64,000 bases of DNA, from NCBI GenBank assembly GCA_036346275.1, contig CM070723.1, positions 34,602,176 through 34,666,175 of the forward strand, written 5' to 3'. Source of the stretch: Otatea glauca (taxonomy: Eukaryota; Streptophyta; Magnoliopsida; Poales; Poaceae). This document shows positions 1-12,482 of this stretch, piece after piece; position 1 is the stretch's first letter, and every line of letters begins with the position of its first letter. The translations under genes were made by a program, and so were the position numbers. The notes under the pieces are model-generated. The model was not told the origin of the DNA, made no database searches, and saw only the letters and a list, made by a program, of their open reading frames with translations.

Positions 1-1197
1 TACCCTTTATCAAGCAATTCTTGAACTTGGCGTTGTATCTCCTTAGTTTCTTCCGGATTGGTTCTGTATGGCGCACGATTAGGCAAAGATGCCCCGGGAA
101 TGAGGTCAACTTGGTGCTCAATTCCTCGAATTGGGGGGCAGCCCTGGTCGTACATCCTTTGGAAAAACGTCAGTGTACTCCTGCAAAAGGTTAGTGACAG
201 CAGGAGGCAAATAAGTAGATATATCCTCAAATGAAAACAAAACTTCTTTGTAAACGAATGCATAGCAAATGGAACTTCTAACATCCAGCTCATTCACATC
301 AGATTTGGTGGCAAGGAAACAAGCACCTTTCAACTTTATCTCATTTCTCTTCTCATGAACAGGCTTAGAGTCTTTCTTGTTGTGTTGCTCATGATCCTTT
401 GCTACAATTTGATTTGCACTCTTAGATTGTTCCTGATCTTTCTCTCTACTAGCCCTAGCAATCTCATCTTTTAAAAAAGCATCAGGAGACATGGGATGTA
501 ACACAATTTTCTTCTCTTTATGCACAAAGGAGTATTGATTTGTTCTACCATGATGTAAGCAATCTTTATCATATTGCCACGGTCTACCTAACAACATAGA
601 ACATGCCTGCATAGGTGCGACATCGCAATAAACATAATCGTGATAAGAACCTAAAGCGAAATGTACTCTTGCCACACGAGTTACCTTAATCTTGCCGCTG
701 TTGTTGAACCATTGGATGTAGTAAGGCTGAGGATGCAGCTTAGTGGAGAGTGCTAGCTTCTCCACCATGTCCATGCTGGCTAGATTATTGCAACTCCCAC
801 TATCAATGATTATTCGAATCGATCGCTCTTGGACGACACCTTTAATGTGAAACAAGTTGTGGCGCTGATTTGGCTCGGCACGACAAATCTGAGCACTAAG
901 CACACATTGCACAATAAGACTTAAATATTGGTCAGCATCACCAGCGCTCACGTGCTCTTCTTCATGTTCTGACACTGGATCACTGTCTTCATTTTCAGCA
1001 AGCAAAGGATACGTTTCTTCATCAAGATCGCTTGCTGAATCATACTCGCCGTCTTCACGAATTATTAGCACGCGCTTGTTCGGACAGTCCCTCATCATGT
1101 GGCCGAAACCCTTGTAGCGATGGCATTGAATGTCTTTTGTTAAATCCGTTGAGGCGATCGACGACGCATTTAACTTTTGTAGGAGCTTGTGTGGCAC
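1..1197 (-). pseudogene. CRM zinc knuckle, protease and start of RT (partial)
   Basis: Continuation of the polyprotein. Residues near the start hold a CCHC-like knuckle in which the first-pair second cysteine is replaced (CHRYKGFGHMMRDC), so zinc binding is probably lost. Next comes an acidic linker and a retropepsin-like aspartic protease with an intact DSG active-site triplet at about 796-804 and the later LLGRPW motif. A Lys/Glu-rich spacer follows, then the segment that normally leads into RT (FSFEDISTYLPPAV onward). Near 125-135 a run of G residues marks another one-base shift: the frame ends at 118 and family-like sequence continues to position 1 in a different frame. Known family function: proteolytic maturation of the Gag-Pol polyprotein. 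Confidence 0.78.
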
Positions 1198-2449
1198 TTT
1201 TTGTCGGTGCGGGTGCTCGTGGTGCTGAATTTGAAGTAGAGGATGTCATTTTGTGGTTGGAGGAGCTTGGTGTAGTGGTACGGTTGGACGGGGCAGCAGG
1301 GGTGTGAGGTGTCCACGAAGTAGTACGACCTGCAGAAAAGTTAGCTTTTGTCCTCGATTGTCGTCCCTGTACTTCACGTTCACCTTTACAAGCAAGATGG
1401 AATAAACGAGTCATGGAATTATAATCCTTATAATCTAGAATGTCCTGGATTTCTCGATTTAGACCACCTAAGAAACAAGCCATAGAAGCTTCCTCGTTCT
1501 CAACTAAACCACAACGCAACATGCCAATTTGCAACTCTTGATAATATTCCTCTACTGAACTTTTACCTTGGCATAGGCGCTGCAATTTATTTAATAAATC
1601 TCTAGCATAGTATAAGGGAACAAATCTATGTCTCATGATCAGCTTTAATGCTTCCCAAGTGGTGGGTATATTATTTGGATGAACGCGGCAATGCTCTCTC
1701 CACCAAACAGAAGCAAAATTAGAGAATTCACTAGTGGCAGCCCTAACTCTTCTATCGTCAAGGAAATCATGGCATGCAAATTTTTGATCAACAAGTAATT
1801 CCCAACTAAGGTAAGCATCAGGATCATATTTACCTTCGAAAGGTTGCATACTGAATTTCACTTTAGAGAAAACGTCATGACGATCACGTACCTCACGTCG
1901 CTGTGGATCATGTCGCATGCCTTGCTGATTTAAGCGTAGCCGACGATGGTCACGATCTTGGTCGAAATTGACGGTATGGTCATCCTCCAAATCAGTGGCG
2001 TAGTCATCGTAGTTCTCACTGTCTTGTTCTTCCACCTCAGCTACCGAAGCTAGGGTAGCCCTAGGTTGCCAAGACAAAGTGTTGGCGATGCGTGTTTGAG
2101 CAGCCGAGGCAGCAGGGCCATGATGGGAAGTCGGGGCAGCAATGGGAACATGTTGTGCACATAGTATGCCATTGTTGTTGCTTAGGAGACGAGGCGAAGG
2201 ACTGGAAGTTCCAGGGGCTACAGCTGCAAGCACATCAAGTCTAGACAAAATAGTAGCAAGGGTAGTGTTAGCAACTCCCTGAGCGGTCTCGATGGACCGA
2301 AGACGGCCTTCTTGCAGCAATATTCGCTCATTAGTGAGTCGTACATCCTCACTTAGGCCCTTGGTGGTGACCCTCGTCATCCTCTCGAAGTAAGAAACAA
2401 TGCCCTTCGTGAATGGAGAGTGATGCAGCGAACTCTCGTCACCTGACAT
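1140..2449 (-). pseudogene. gag: CRM gag (capsid) with frameshift before the zinc knuckle
   Basis: The ATG at 2449 begins a Gag-like protein (starts MSGDESSLHHSP) that would form the virus-like particle. An N-terminal coiled-coil-like stretch (TNERILLQEGRLRSIETAQ) is followed by a Pro/Ala-rich linker, an acidic patch, and the retrotransposon-gag core with the conserved WW pair (ASVWWREH) and the tract ending in HLACKGEREVQ. The open frame continues to 1055, but the sequence related to the family leaves this frame near 1190 and goes on in the next frame, so one base has been gained or lost there. The start agrees with the Met used by the related ORF at 47587. The family relationship is clear; the copy itself is non-functional because gag and the zinc knuckle are out of frame. 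Confidence 0.8.
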
Positions 2450-2645
2450 GGTTAGTAGAAGACAAGAAGAAAATCACAAGTATAATGTTCCTACCACTAC
2501 GTAGGATGTGGTGAAAAAAGTCTCTCAACTCTCAAGCTTTAACCAAAGCTCTTACCAATTCTTACCATGCAGCAGGTGTTGTCGGTCGTTGGTGGTGTCA
2601 AAATTTCTCCGGAGATTGAATAAAGCGATTACCAAGGATCGAACA

Positions 2646-4517
2646 AACGTGTCCCAACTTGCACTTCAGACTCCACTCGTGCGAAAAAAAGTCACAGAGT
2701 GAAACTGAGTGACAAATACCCCGAATGGACTTCATATGCGCCCTAACTAATATCTGTATGCGTTTCGAATCCGTCCGGTTCGGTGCTAAAAATTCTTCAA
2801 AACGTGTCTCAACTAGCACTTCAGACACCATTTGTGCGAAAAAAGTTACAGTGTGAAACTAAGTTACAAAAACCGCGAATGGACTTCATATGCACTCTAA
2901 CTAATAACCGTATGCGTGTTGAATCCGTCAAGTTCGTGTTAAAAATTCTTCACAATGTGTCCCAACAAGCACTGCACATAGCATTTGTGTGAAAAAAGAC
3001 AGAGTGAAATTGAGAGACAAACACACCGAATGGACTTCATATGCGCCATAACTAATATTCTTATGCGTTTCAAATCCATCCATTTCGGTGTTAAAAATTG
3101 TTCACAACGTGTCCCAACTAGCACTACAGACACCATTTGTGTGAAAAAGACACAGAGCGAAATTGAGTGACAAACACACCGAATGGACTTCATATGGGCC
3201 TTAACTAATATCCGTATGCGTTTCGAATAAGTCTAGTTCGGTGTTAAAAATTCTTCACAACATGTCCCAACTAGCACTGCAGACACCATTTCTGCGAAAA
3301 AAGTCATATAGTGAAACTGAGTGACAAACATCCCGAATGGACTACATATACGCCGTATCTCATATGGCCATGCGTTTCGGATCCGTCCGAGTCGCTGTTA
3401 AAATTTATTAACAACGTGTCCCAAGTTGCACTTCAGACTCCATTCGTGCGGAAAAAGTCACAGAGTGAAACGGGTTGCCAAATACCCCGAAAGGAATTCA
3501 CATGTGCCCTAACTAATATCTGTATGCGTTTCGAATCCGTCCGACTCGGTGTTAAAAATTCTTCACAACGTGTCCCAACTAGCACTTCAGACACCATTTG
3601 TGTGAAAAAAGTCACAGAGTGAAACTGAGTGACAAACACACCGAATGGACATCATATGCGCCCTAACTAATATCCGTATGCGTTTCGAATCCGTCCGGTT
3701 CGGTGTTAAAAATTCTTCACAACGTGTCCCAACTAGCACTACAGACACCATTTGTGCGAAAAAAGTCACAGAGTGAAACTGAGTGACAAACATCACGAAT
3801 GGACTTCATATGCGCCCTAACTTATATGGGTATGCGTTTCGAATCCGTCCGAGCCGGTGTTAAAAATTCTTCACAACATCCCAACTTGCACTTCAGACAC
3901 CATTTGTGTGAGAAAAGTCACAGAGTGAAACTGAGTGACAAACACACCGAATGGACTTCATATGCGCCGTAACTAATATCCTTATGCGTTTCGAATCCGT
4001 TCGGTTTGGTGTTAAAAATTCTTCACTACGTGTCCGAACTAGCACTGCAGACACCATTTGTGCGGAAAAAGTCACAGAGTGAAACTGAGTGACAAACACC
4101 ACGAATGGTCTTCATATGCGCCCTTACTTATAGAGGTATGCTTTTCGAATCCGTCTGAGTCAGTGTTAAAAATTCTTCACAACGTGTCCCAACTTGCACT
4201 TCAGACTCTATTCGTGCGAAAAAAGTCACAGAGTGAAACTGAGTGACAAATACCCCGAATGGACTTCATATGGGCCCTAACTAATATCCGTATGCGTTTC
4301 GAATCCGTCCGGTTCGGTGTTAAAAATTCATCAAAACGTGTCCCAACTAGCACTGCAGACACCATTTGTGCGAAAAAGTTACAGAGTGAAACTGAGTGAT
4401 AAACACCCCGAATGGACTTGATAAGCGCTCTAACTAATATCCGTATGCGTGTTGAATCCGTCCGGTTCGTGTTAAAAATTCTTCACAACGTGTCCCAATA
4501 AGCACTGTAGACACCAT
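2646..4517. repeat. Centromere-type satellite array, ~155-bp monomers
   Basis: About 12 head-to-tail monomers. The landmark CAACGTGTCCCAACT recurs at about 2645, 2803, 2953, 3106 and so on, every 150-157 bases. Each monomer carries GTGTTAAAAATTCTTCACAA, a GCACT..AGAC..CCATT block, AAAAAGTCACAGAGTGAAACTGAGTGACAAA, GAATGGACTTCATATGCGCC and GTATGCGTTTCGAATCCG. Two variants of the region before GTATGCG alternate (CTAATATCC and C/TATATGGG), and ACTTGCAC-type monomers alternate with ACTAGCAC-type. The length matches grass centromere satellites, but identity to a named family is not tested. Confidence 0.93.
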
Positions 4518-5883
4518 TGAAAGGAAACGCGGTATGCTACGCTAGCACAAAAAAAAAACTACCACGCAACCAGAAAGCTACTCGCTAGAAGGGGATCATA
4601 GATAAGATTACCACTAGACGCGCAGTTGCGGAATCCTTCACGCGTCGATGTAGAGGTTCGTCCTCGCCGCATTCGTTGCGTCGATGTAGTGGATCGTCCT
4701 CGCCTCGCCGTGGATCGTCCTCCCACGGCGCAGTCGCAGCAGCGTCACCGCAGTAGTCCACACGTCCAGAGATGCAACGCCGTGCGTCGGTGTGCAAGCA
4801 CCTAGTCGCTCGGCAGGGGCAGCGAGAGGAGGAGGCTAGGGTTTCAAGTGAATCAAACCTAAACCGTGGAAAGCACACTCTGCGCCCTCCCTCCTCCCCT
4901 CCTTATATAGCCACGAGATGAAACCCTAAACCAGGGCCCACCAGCATGCTAAGCCCACGAGGTTCATTAATTACGGATCCAATCCAAATTAATGCGTCCC
5001 AGCCCATTAAGTGTGTGACCTACAGTTCACATACGTTTGGACATGGATTCGAAAACTCCTTTTCAATCCAATAGTTGGTAGCGGCTTCTTGCAAAGTATG
5101 CCAACTCCCAAACTTATCGTGATCAAATCAAGCAGAACCTATCAAAAGAACTCATGTAATAATCCCTTTGCCAAGTATATGAAGATTGACCTCAAGGCGA
5201 GAAGCATGTCATCCTTTGATGATTCAATCCATCTCTCGATCCGTGATATATTAATAAGTTGTGATTGACTCTCAATCACGGCATGGCCATGCACTTTCTT
5301 AATCATATCACACGAGTGGCCTTGTCATATATCTCCGTTTCATTGGAGTGGCAAATTCCATCTTGATCGCTCACTTCCTCTCGCACGTTTCATAGTAAAC
5401 ATGAAAGCTACCTTTATAACTATCCGGTTAGGAAGTAGTGTTTGATAGCCCCAAGGAAAACTATTACACATGTAGGGAATATGACAATCTCAGTCTAAGG
5501 ATCATACATCTTCTAGGTATGAGATACATCGATGACACATAAGAATGAAACATTCTCGCAGTTGTCCCATAGCGGGTCTATCTAACCCATGTTCTTCAAC
5601 ATGGTCCACAATGTAGAGATGATATCTCCATATCCCATGATCTATGAAGCATGATCATCGATCACTACATGTGCTGATCTATTCATCGTAGTCCTATACG
5701 ATGATATCCGATCAGAGATATTTATCGAATTACATCATTAAGTAAAGAGCTTCATAATCAAGTCACATACTTGTTGATCAATACAATGATATACATTCAT
5801 TGGACCAATAATCATATTATTATTCATAAACATAGTCATGTTACAATCATCTAAATGATTGCCTCAAGGGCATAACACTAACA
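4518..5883 (-). mobile_element. Solo LTR, Ty1/copia Angela/BARE-like
   Basis: Flanked by the duplicated target ACCAT (4513-4517 and 5884-5888), so this is a single 1366-bp LTR inserted in the satellite. Read on the minus strand it begins TGTTAGTGTTATGCCCTTGA and ends CCTTTCA. The opening (TGTTxG...TATGCCCTxGAGGCAAT) is the one known from Angela/BARE copia elements of grasses. A TATA box is visible in minus orientation at about 4906-4915 (CTATATAAGG on that strand). No internal domain remains, so it is the product of LTR-LTR recombination. Short ORFs inside it are not supported as genes. Superfamily assignment rests on the recalled LTR start. Confidence 0.82.
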
Positions 5884-5973
5884 ACCATTTGTTCGAAAAA
5901 ATACGCAGATTGAAATTGAGTGACATACACACCGAATGGACTTCATATGCGCCATAACTAATATCTGTATGCG
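5884..5973. repeat. Satellite fragment between two solo LTRs
   Basis: Continuation of the same monomer that was split at 4517, reaching GTATGCG where the next LTR is inserted. It carries AAATTGAGTGACA and GCGCCATAACTAATATC, variants shared with the monomer at 2985-3070. Confidence 0.9.
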
Positions 5974-6859
5974 TGATGCGCACAAGATGGCCCGATCTTC
6001 CGGTGAGGGGATAACTTCGATTTGGCGGAGGATGACTTTGACGATCCGGCTACGCACCACACAAGGATAAGCGCCTGCAATCGCTAAACCACACTCCTCG
6101 TCGTTATCAACCGTGCCAAGAACACGGATGACCTGACCACGAAGGTCTATTCTTGCGAGCAATCGAAGAACTAGCAAGAACAAGGATGAAGCACACACTC
6201 AAGTTGAGGTTTCGAAACTTGTTTACTGCTGCTCTAGCCGAGTCAGGAGAACAAGGATAAAGTTCCACAAATGGGTAACTATTCTCAAATCAAAACCTAA
6301 GGAGATAGAGAGGGGGTTTGTCCAATATATATAGCCAAGGATGGCTGTTAGGAGTTGGTCTCACGTCACTTTAATTACATGGGAACTCAGCCCAAAATTA
6401 CGGTGGCACAACACCCTAAAAGACTGAGACCGTCGCACTGTTTTGACTGCTGTGGCCAGCTCGAGTGGAATTTGATGATGAAGCTGGATCCGTTGGAAAG
6501 AGCACGAATTTATCGTTTAATCAAGTACTCACTCATCCCGAACGGACTCCGTATGCAAAAGTTATGGCCAGTTGAAGGTGGACTGCTCCTGGGTGGACGT
6601 TTTGGCTTCCTTCTCGGGAATTCTTTGTACTCTAGCATGTAGTGATGAGGAATGACGTCCTTGCAGCTCTAAGCCATGATTCCTAAGCACAAGCACATTA
6701 TTATGCAGTGGTCTATCCTCTGAAATATAATTATGCCACCCGAGAAACGATTTCACCTGTTGATTTAGATGCCGTGCGCGTGCCCTTGTGATAGGACCTT
6801 GCATAGGAGGTGGTGCAGGTGAGGTCATGGGTGTATCCGACATAGTGATGTCCTCATCA
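5974..6859 (-). mobile_element. Solo CRM LTR, subfamily C
   Basis: 886 bp between ATGCG target duplications (5969-5973 and 6860-6864). On the minus strand it begins TGATGAGGACATCACTATG and ends in GCGCATCA. The first part encodes, in minus frame, DEDI followed by GPITRARARHLN, the CR-type C-terminal motif of CRM polyproteins. A TATATATA stretch lies at 6327-6335. Other subfamily C copies are at 41113-41520 and 41946-42820. The ORF at 6562-6975 is this CR tail read on into satellite and is not an independent gene. Confidence 0.92.
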
Positions 6860-9800
6860 ATGCGTTTCGAATCCATCCGTTTCGGTGTTAAAAATTGTTC
6901 ACAACGTGTCCCAACCAGCACCGCAGACACCATTTCTGTGAAAAAAGTCACAGATTGAAACTGAGTGACAAACACCCCGAATGGACTACATAAACGCCCT
7001 AAGTCATATGGGTATGCGTTTCGAATTCGACCGAGTCAGTGTTAAAAATTCTTTACAACATGTCCCAACAAGCACTGCAGACACTATTTGAGTGAAAAAA
7101 GTTACAGAGTGAAACTGAGTAACAAACACACCAAATGGACTACATATGCGCCGTAACTAATATCCGTATGCGTTTCAAATCCGTTCGGTTCGGTGTTAAA
7201 AATTCTTCACAACGTGTCCCAACTAACACTGCAGACAGCATTTGTGCGGAAAAAGTTACAGAGTGAAACTGAGTGACAAACACCTTGAATGGACTTCATA
7301 TGCGCCCTCAGTTATATGTGTATGAGTTTCGAATTCGTCCGAGTCGGTGTTAAAAATTCTTCACAATGTGTCCCAACTTGCACTTCAGACTCCACTCGTG
7401 CGAAAAAAAGTCACAGAATGAAACTAAGTGACAAATACCCCGAATGGACTTCATTTGCGCCCTAACTAATATCTGTATGCGTTTTGAATCCGTCCGGTTC
7501 GGTGTTAAAAATTCTTTAAAACGTGTCTCAACTAGCACTGCAGACGCCATTTGTGCGAAAAAAGTTACAGTGTGAAACTAAGTGACAAACACCCCGAATG
7601 GACTTCATATGCGCTCTAACTAATATCCGTATGCGTGTTGATTCCATCAGGTTCGTGTTAAAAATTCTTCACAACGTGTCCCTACTAGCACAGCAGACAC
7701 CTTTTGTGTGAATAAAGACAAAGAGTGAAATTGAGTGACAAACACACCGAATGGACTTCATATGCGCCATAAATAATATTCGTATGCGTTTCGAATCCAT
7801 CCGTTTCGGTGTTAAAAATTGTTCACAACGTGTCCCAACTAGCACTGTAGACACCATTTCTGTGAAAAAAGTCACAAAGTGAAACTGAGTGACAAACACC
7901 TCGAATGGAATACATATGCGCCTAACTCATATGGGTATGCGTTTCGAATTCGACCGAGTCGGTGTTAAAAATTCTTCACAACGTGTCCCAACTTGCACTC
8001 TAGACTCCATTCGTGCGGAAAAAGACACAGAGTGAAACTGGTTGGCAAATACCACGAATTGACTTCACATGCGCCCCAACTAATATCCGTATGCGTTTCG
8101 AATCTGTTCGGTTCGGTGTTAAAAGTTTTCACAATGTGTCCCAACTTGCACTGCAGACAATATTTGTGCGAAAAAAGTAACACAGTGAAAAACACCCCGA
8201 ATGGACTTCATATGCCCCCTAACTCATATGGGTATGCATTTCGAATCCACCCGAGTGAGTGTTAAAAATTCTTCACAACGTGTCCCATGTTGCACTGCAG
8301 ACTCCATTCGTGCGGAAAAAGTCTCAGAGTGAAACTGGTTGGCCAAAACCCCGAATGAACTTCATATGCGCCCTAACTAATATCTGTATGCGTTTCGAAT
8401 CCGTCCGACTCGGTGTTAAAAAATTTTCACAACGTGTCCCAACTAGTACTTCAGACACCATTTGTGTGAAAAAAGTCACAGAGTGAAAATGAGTGACAAA
8501 CACACCGAATGGACTTCATATGCGCCATAACTAATTTCCGTATGTGTTTTGAATCCGTCAGGTTCGGTGTTAAAAATTCTTCACAACGTGTCCCAACTAG
8601 CACTTCAGACACCATTTGTGCCAAAAAGGTTACAGAGTGAAACTGAGTGACAAACACCCTGAATGGACTTCATATGCGCTCTAACTTATATGGGCATGCG
8701 TTTCGAATCCGTCCTAGTCGGTGTCAAATATTCTTCACAACGTGTCCCAACTTGCACTACACACTCCATTCATGCAGAAAAAATCACAGAGTGAAACTGG
8801 TTGGCATATACACCGAATAGACTTCATATACGCCCTAACTATTATCTGTGTGCGTTTCGAATCCATCCGACTCGGTGTTAAAAATTCTTCACAACGTGTC
8901 CCAACTAGCACTTCAGACACCATTTGTGTGAAAAAAGTCACAGAGTGAAACTGAGTGACAAACACACCAAATAGACTTCAAATGCGCCCTAACTAATATC
9001 TGTATGCGTTTAGAATCCATCCGGTTCGGTGTTAAAAATTCTTCAAAACGTGTCCCAACTAGCACTGTAGACACCATTTGTGCGAAAAAAGTCACAGAAT
9101 GAAACTGAGTAACAAACACCCCGAATGGACTTCATATGCGCCCTCACTTATATGGGTATGCATTTCGAATCCGTCCGAGTCATGTTAAAAATTCTTCACA
9201 ACATGTCCCAACTTGCACTTCAGACTCCATTCGTGCGAAAAAAAGTCACAGAGTGAAACTGAGTGGCAAATACCCCGAATGGACTTCATATGCGCCCTAA
9301 CTAATATCCGTATGCGTTTCGAATCTGTTCGAGTCGGTGTTAAAAATTCTTCACAACGTGTCCCAACTAGCACTGTAGTTACCATTTCTGCGAAAAAAGT
9401 CACAGAGTGAAACAGAGTGACAAACACCCCGAATGGACTTCATATGCGCTCTAACTAATATCCGTATGCTTTTCGAATCCCTTCGGTTCGTGTTAAAAAT
9501 TCTTCACAACGTGTCCCAACTAGCACTTCAGACATCATTTGTGTGAAAAAAGTCACAAAGTGAAATTGAGTGACAAACACACCGAATGGACTTCATATGC
9601 GCACTAACTAATATCCGTATGCGTTTTGAATCCGTCCAGTTCGGTGTTAAAAATTCTTCACAACGTGTCCCAACTAGCACTTCGCACACCATTTCTGTGA
9701 AAAAAGTCACAGAGTGAAACTGAGTGACAAACACCCCGAATGGACTACATATGCGCCTAACTCATGTAGGTATGCGTTTCGAATCCGACCGAGTCGGTGT

Positions 9801-10328
9801 TAAAAATTCTTCACAATGTGTCCCAACTAGCACTTCAGACACCATTTGTGTGAAAAAAGTCACAGAGTGAAACTGTGTGACAAACACACCGAATGGACTT
9901 CATATGCGCCCTAAGTAATTTCCGTATGTGTTAAGAATCCGTCCGGTTCGTTGTTAAAAATTCTTCACAACGTTCCCAACTAGCACTGCAGACACCATTT
10001 GTGCAAAAAAAGTCACTGAGTGAAACTGAGTGACAAACACCCTGAATGGACTTCATATGCACCGTAACTTATATGTGTATGCGTTTCGAATCCGTCCGAG
10101 TCGGTGTTAAAAATTGTTCACAACGTGTCCCAACTTGCACTTCAGACTCCATTCGTGCGAAAAAAGACACAGGGTGATACTGAGTGGCAAATACCCCGAA
10201 TGGACTTCATTTGCGCCCTAACTAATATCCGTATGCGTTTTGAATCCTTCCGAGTCGGTGTTAAAAGTTCTTCACAACGTGTCCCAACTAGCACTGCAGA
10301 CGCCATTTGTGAGAAAAAAGTCACATAG
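6860..10328. repeat. Centromere-type satellite array
   Basis: About 22 monomers of the same ~155-bp satellite. ACTTGCAC-type monomers lie near 7375, 7990, 8140, 8290, 8750, 9210 and 10133, often three or six monomers apart. Several carry the block GACTCCATTCGTGCGG with TGGTTGGC (8035, 8335, 8795). The monomer near 8180 has lost the CTGAGTGA segment. The block 7370-7970 shares private variants with 2646-3250, evidence of local segment duplication. Recurrent 60-90-codon ORFs here are by-products of the repeat. Confidence 0.93.
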
Positions 10329-11262
10329 TGATGAGGACATCTCCACAATGGATACAACCAACTCTAACTCCACACTCACCAGGATGAACCACCACTTCAA
10401 GGACCACTCACTCGAGCCCGTGCACGTCAACTAAATTATCAGGTGAAGGTGTTCCTAAGTATTCCAATTAATGATACAATGAATGGGATATTATTTAATT
10501 TTTGTGATGATGTGATTATTCTTAGGAACCATGGAGAAGACCCACAACGCACAAAGGAGTTCGGGTCCAGAGGGGTAGAGCAAATTGGAATCAGATTCGG
10601 ACTTCCAGAGATGGTCAAATTCAAATGGCCATAACTTTTGATCCATAAGGCTTCTGGAGGTCTACAAGTACAAGAACGAAAGCTCTGGTCGTCCTCTTTC
10701 CAACCGATCCGAGATCACCTCCAAATTCCTTCCGAGTCAACGGGAATATGCAAAACAATCCAGAACACTTTTCCAGTCGGAGTCCAATTGGGCTCTAGTC
10801 TTTATTTCGAGTTGTAATCAGTAGGCCCATGTTAAAGCCCAGTGCTGCATGCCCTTGGTCTATAATTAGCTAGCCGACACCACAGTTAGGGTTTTGGGTT
10901 TTTTTTGATTCAGTTAGCCATTCTACTGCTTGTACTCGCGCGTGCCGATTAGGCCGCCCGTCTACTTGTTTATCGGAACCCCAACTTCGAGTATTTTTGT
11001 TTCAGAACCGATCTGAATTCATATTCGCAATTAAGTTGCTTGTAATCCCTTGTTCTTGCTGGTTCTTCGATTGCTCGCAGGAACAAAGACCTTCGTGGTC
11101 AGGTTGGTCGCGCTTCCCGTGGGATCAATAACCTTTAGGAGGGTGGTGTACCGGTCGCTAAGGCGCAACGTCGGGTTCGTTGTAGTCGGGCCGCCAACTT
11201 CGCCCTCCACCAGATCGACGCTACCTCCTCTCATCGAAAGATCGGGACGCCTAGTTCTATCA
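10329..11262 (+). mobile_element. Solo CRM LTR, subfamily A
   Basis: 934 bp between CATAG target duplications (10324-10328 and 11263-11267). Begins TGATGAGGACATCTCC and ends CTAGTTCTATCA. Near the start it encodes the CR-type tail, but a two-codon-scale indel relative to the copies at 39995 and 61137 disturbs the frame. A TATA-like TCTATAATTA is at about 10859-10868, followed by a region with CTCATCGAAAGATCGGGACG near the 3' end, shared with all CRM LTRs in the window. Confidence 0.93.
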
Positions 11263-11443
11263 CATAGTGAAACTGATTTACAAACACCCCGAATGGGCTT
11301 CATATGCGCTCTAACTAATATCCGTAGGCATTTCGAATCCGTCCGGTTCATGTTAAAAATTCTTCAAAACGTGTCCCAACTAGCACTGCAGACACCATTT
11401 GTGTGAAAAAAGTCACAGAGTGAAATTGATTGACAAACACACC
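11263..11443. repeat. Satellite fragment between solo LTR and Tat element
   Basis: Just over one monomer of the ~155-bp satellite. It continues the monomer split by the LTR at 10329-11262 and ends at CAAACACACC, where the Tat-lineage LTR begins. It contains the GGTTCATGTT variant of the higher-order marker. Confidence 0.88.
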
Positions 11444-12482
11444 TGTCGACGATCGGCACCGCCAACCGCAAAGAGGGAGGAAGGATCGTGTAAAAGGGGG
11501 TGAGGCCCCAAGTCGTGCTCGTCCGGGAAAGATGGAGCGTCGGCAGGCACACAGCTCGAGGAAGAAGGGCAAACGAACAGGGGAGACACGGGGTTATACT
11601 GGTTTGAGCCACCTAGGACGAGTAATAGCTCTACTCCAGTCTTGCCCGTAGGCGAAAGATTACTAACAGGCTCCTCAGGGGAGGATGAACACGGAGCTCG
11701 ACCTCGGGGCCACTCGGAAGTGATGGCCGAGGAGGAGCCCGGTGAGGTGGTCTAGTGTATGAGTGTGTCTTTTGTTGTTATGACTTGGTGTTGTCTTTGT
11801 ACTCTCTTTTTGGTCTGTCTCTGCCTTTGTCTGATAGGGGTAGTCCTGACGCTTTTATAGAACCCTGGGCATTTATCTCGAGTGCTGACGTCGGGCGATG
11901 TCTGTGAGTTTGACAGGAGCAGTTAACTCTAGTTCCCACGCAGGGGACTTGACAGGGGTCGTGATGTGAGGTTGTGTCCCGATCTTTCGATGAGAGCAAT
12001 AACTATCGATTTGGAGGAACCGACTTTGACGATCCGACTACAACATACGACGACGATGTGCCTTAGCAATCGCTAAACCAACTCCGGAGTGTTATTGATC
12101 ATGCCGTGGGCACGATCAACCTAAACACGAGGTTCAATTCCTGCAAGCAACTGAAGAACAAGCTAAGAATTGAAGGCAAAATTAAGGTGGGGTTCTATTG
12201 AGAATCTTGACAAGGTGACTCTCCAGCACAACTTGAAGAAACAAAGTTTGCACTTGGCTAAACTAATCAAACAAAACCCAAGTGTCTAAAGCGCGCTCAT
12301 CGAGTTTATAAGAGGGATGGACGTGAGAGGGACGTCCTAGGGTTGTGTGCAGCTAGGGAGGCGCACACAACTTGGGCTTGGGCCCCCACACGCTTACAAG
12401 GCCCGAAACAGCCCAAAACAGTATTGTAGTGTATTGTTTTGATGATTCTGACTGATCTACATTGAATATGGAGTTGGGATTA

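Larger units (their letters stand above)
1..2645 (-). mobile_element. CRM-type chromovirus remnant (CRM-1), 5' half
   Basis: Minus-strand Ty3/gypsy remnant. Read on the minus strand it runs leader (2645-2450), gag, zinc knuckle, protease and the first codons leading to reverse transcriptase, then leaves the window at position 1. The gag start and leader closely match the element at 44782-50026. No 5' LTR follows the leader: at about 2640-2650 it passes directly into satellite, with the short word AACGT shared by both sides, so the 5' LTR and start of the leader were lost by an illegitimate junction. The rest of pol and the 3' LTR, if present, lie outside the window. Confidence 0.85.

Noticed and set aside
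4585..4878. 97-codon minus-strand ORF in the Angela-like LTR.
   Set aside because: Lies in the transcribed part of a solo LTR, Arg/Asp-rich repeat-like, no homology recognised.
2508..10328. Many overlapping ORFs of 60-100 codons on both strands encoding similar peptides (for example MFVTQFHSVTFF...).
   Set aside because: They recur with the satellite period, change frame between monomers and break at random. They are by-products of a repeat with few stops, not a gene family.
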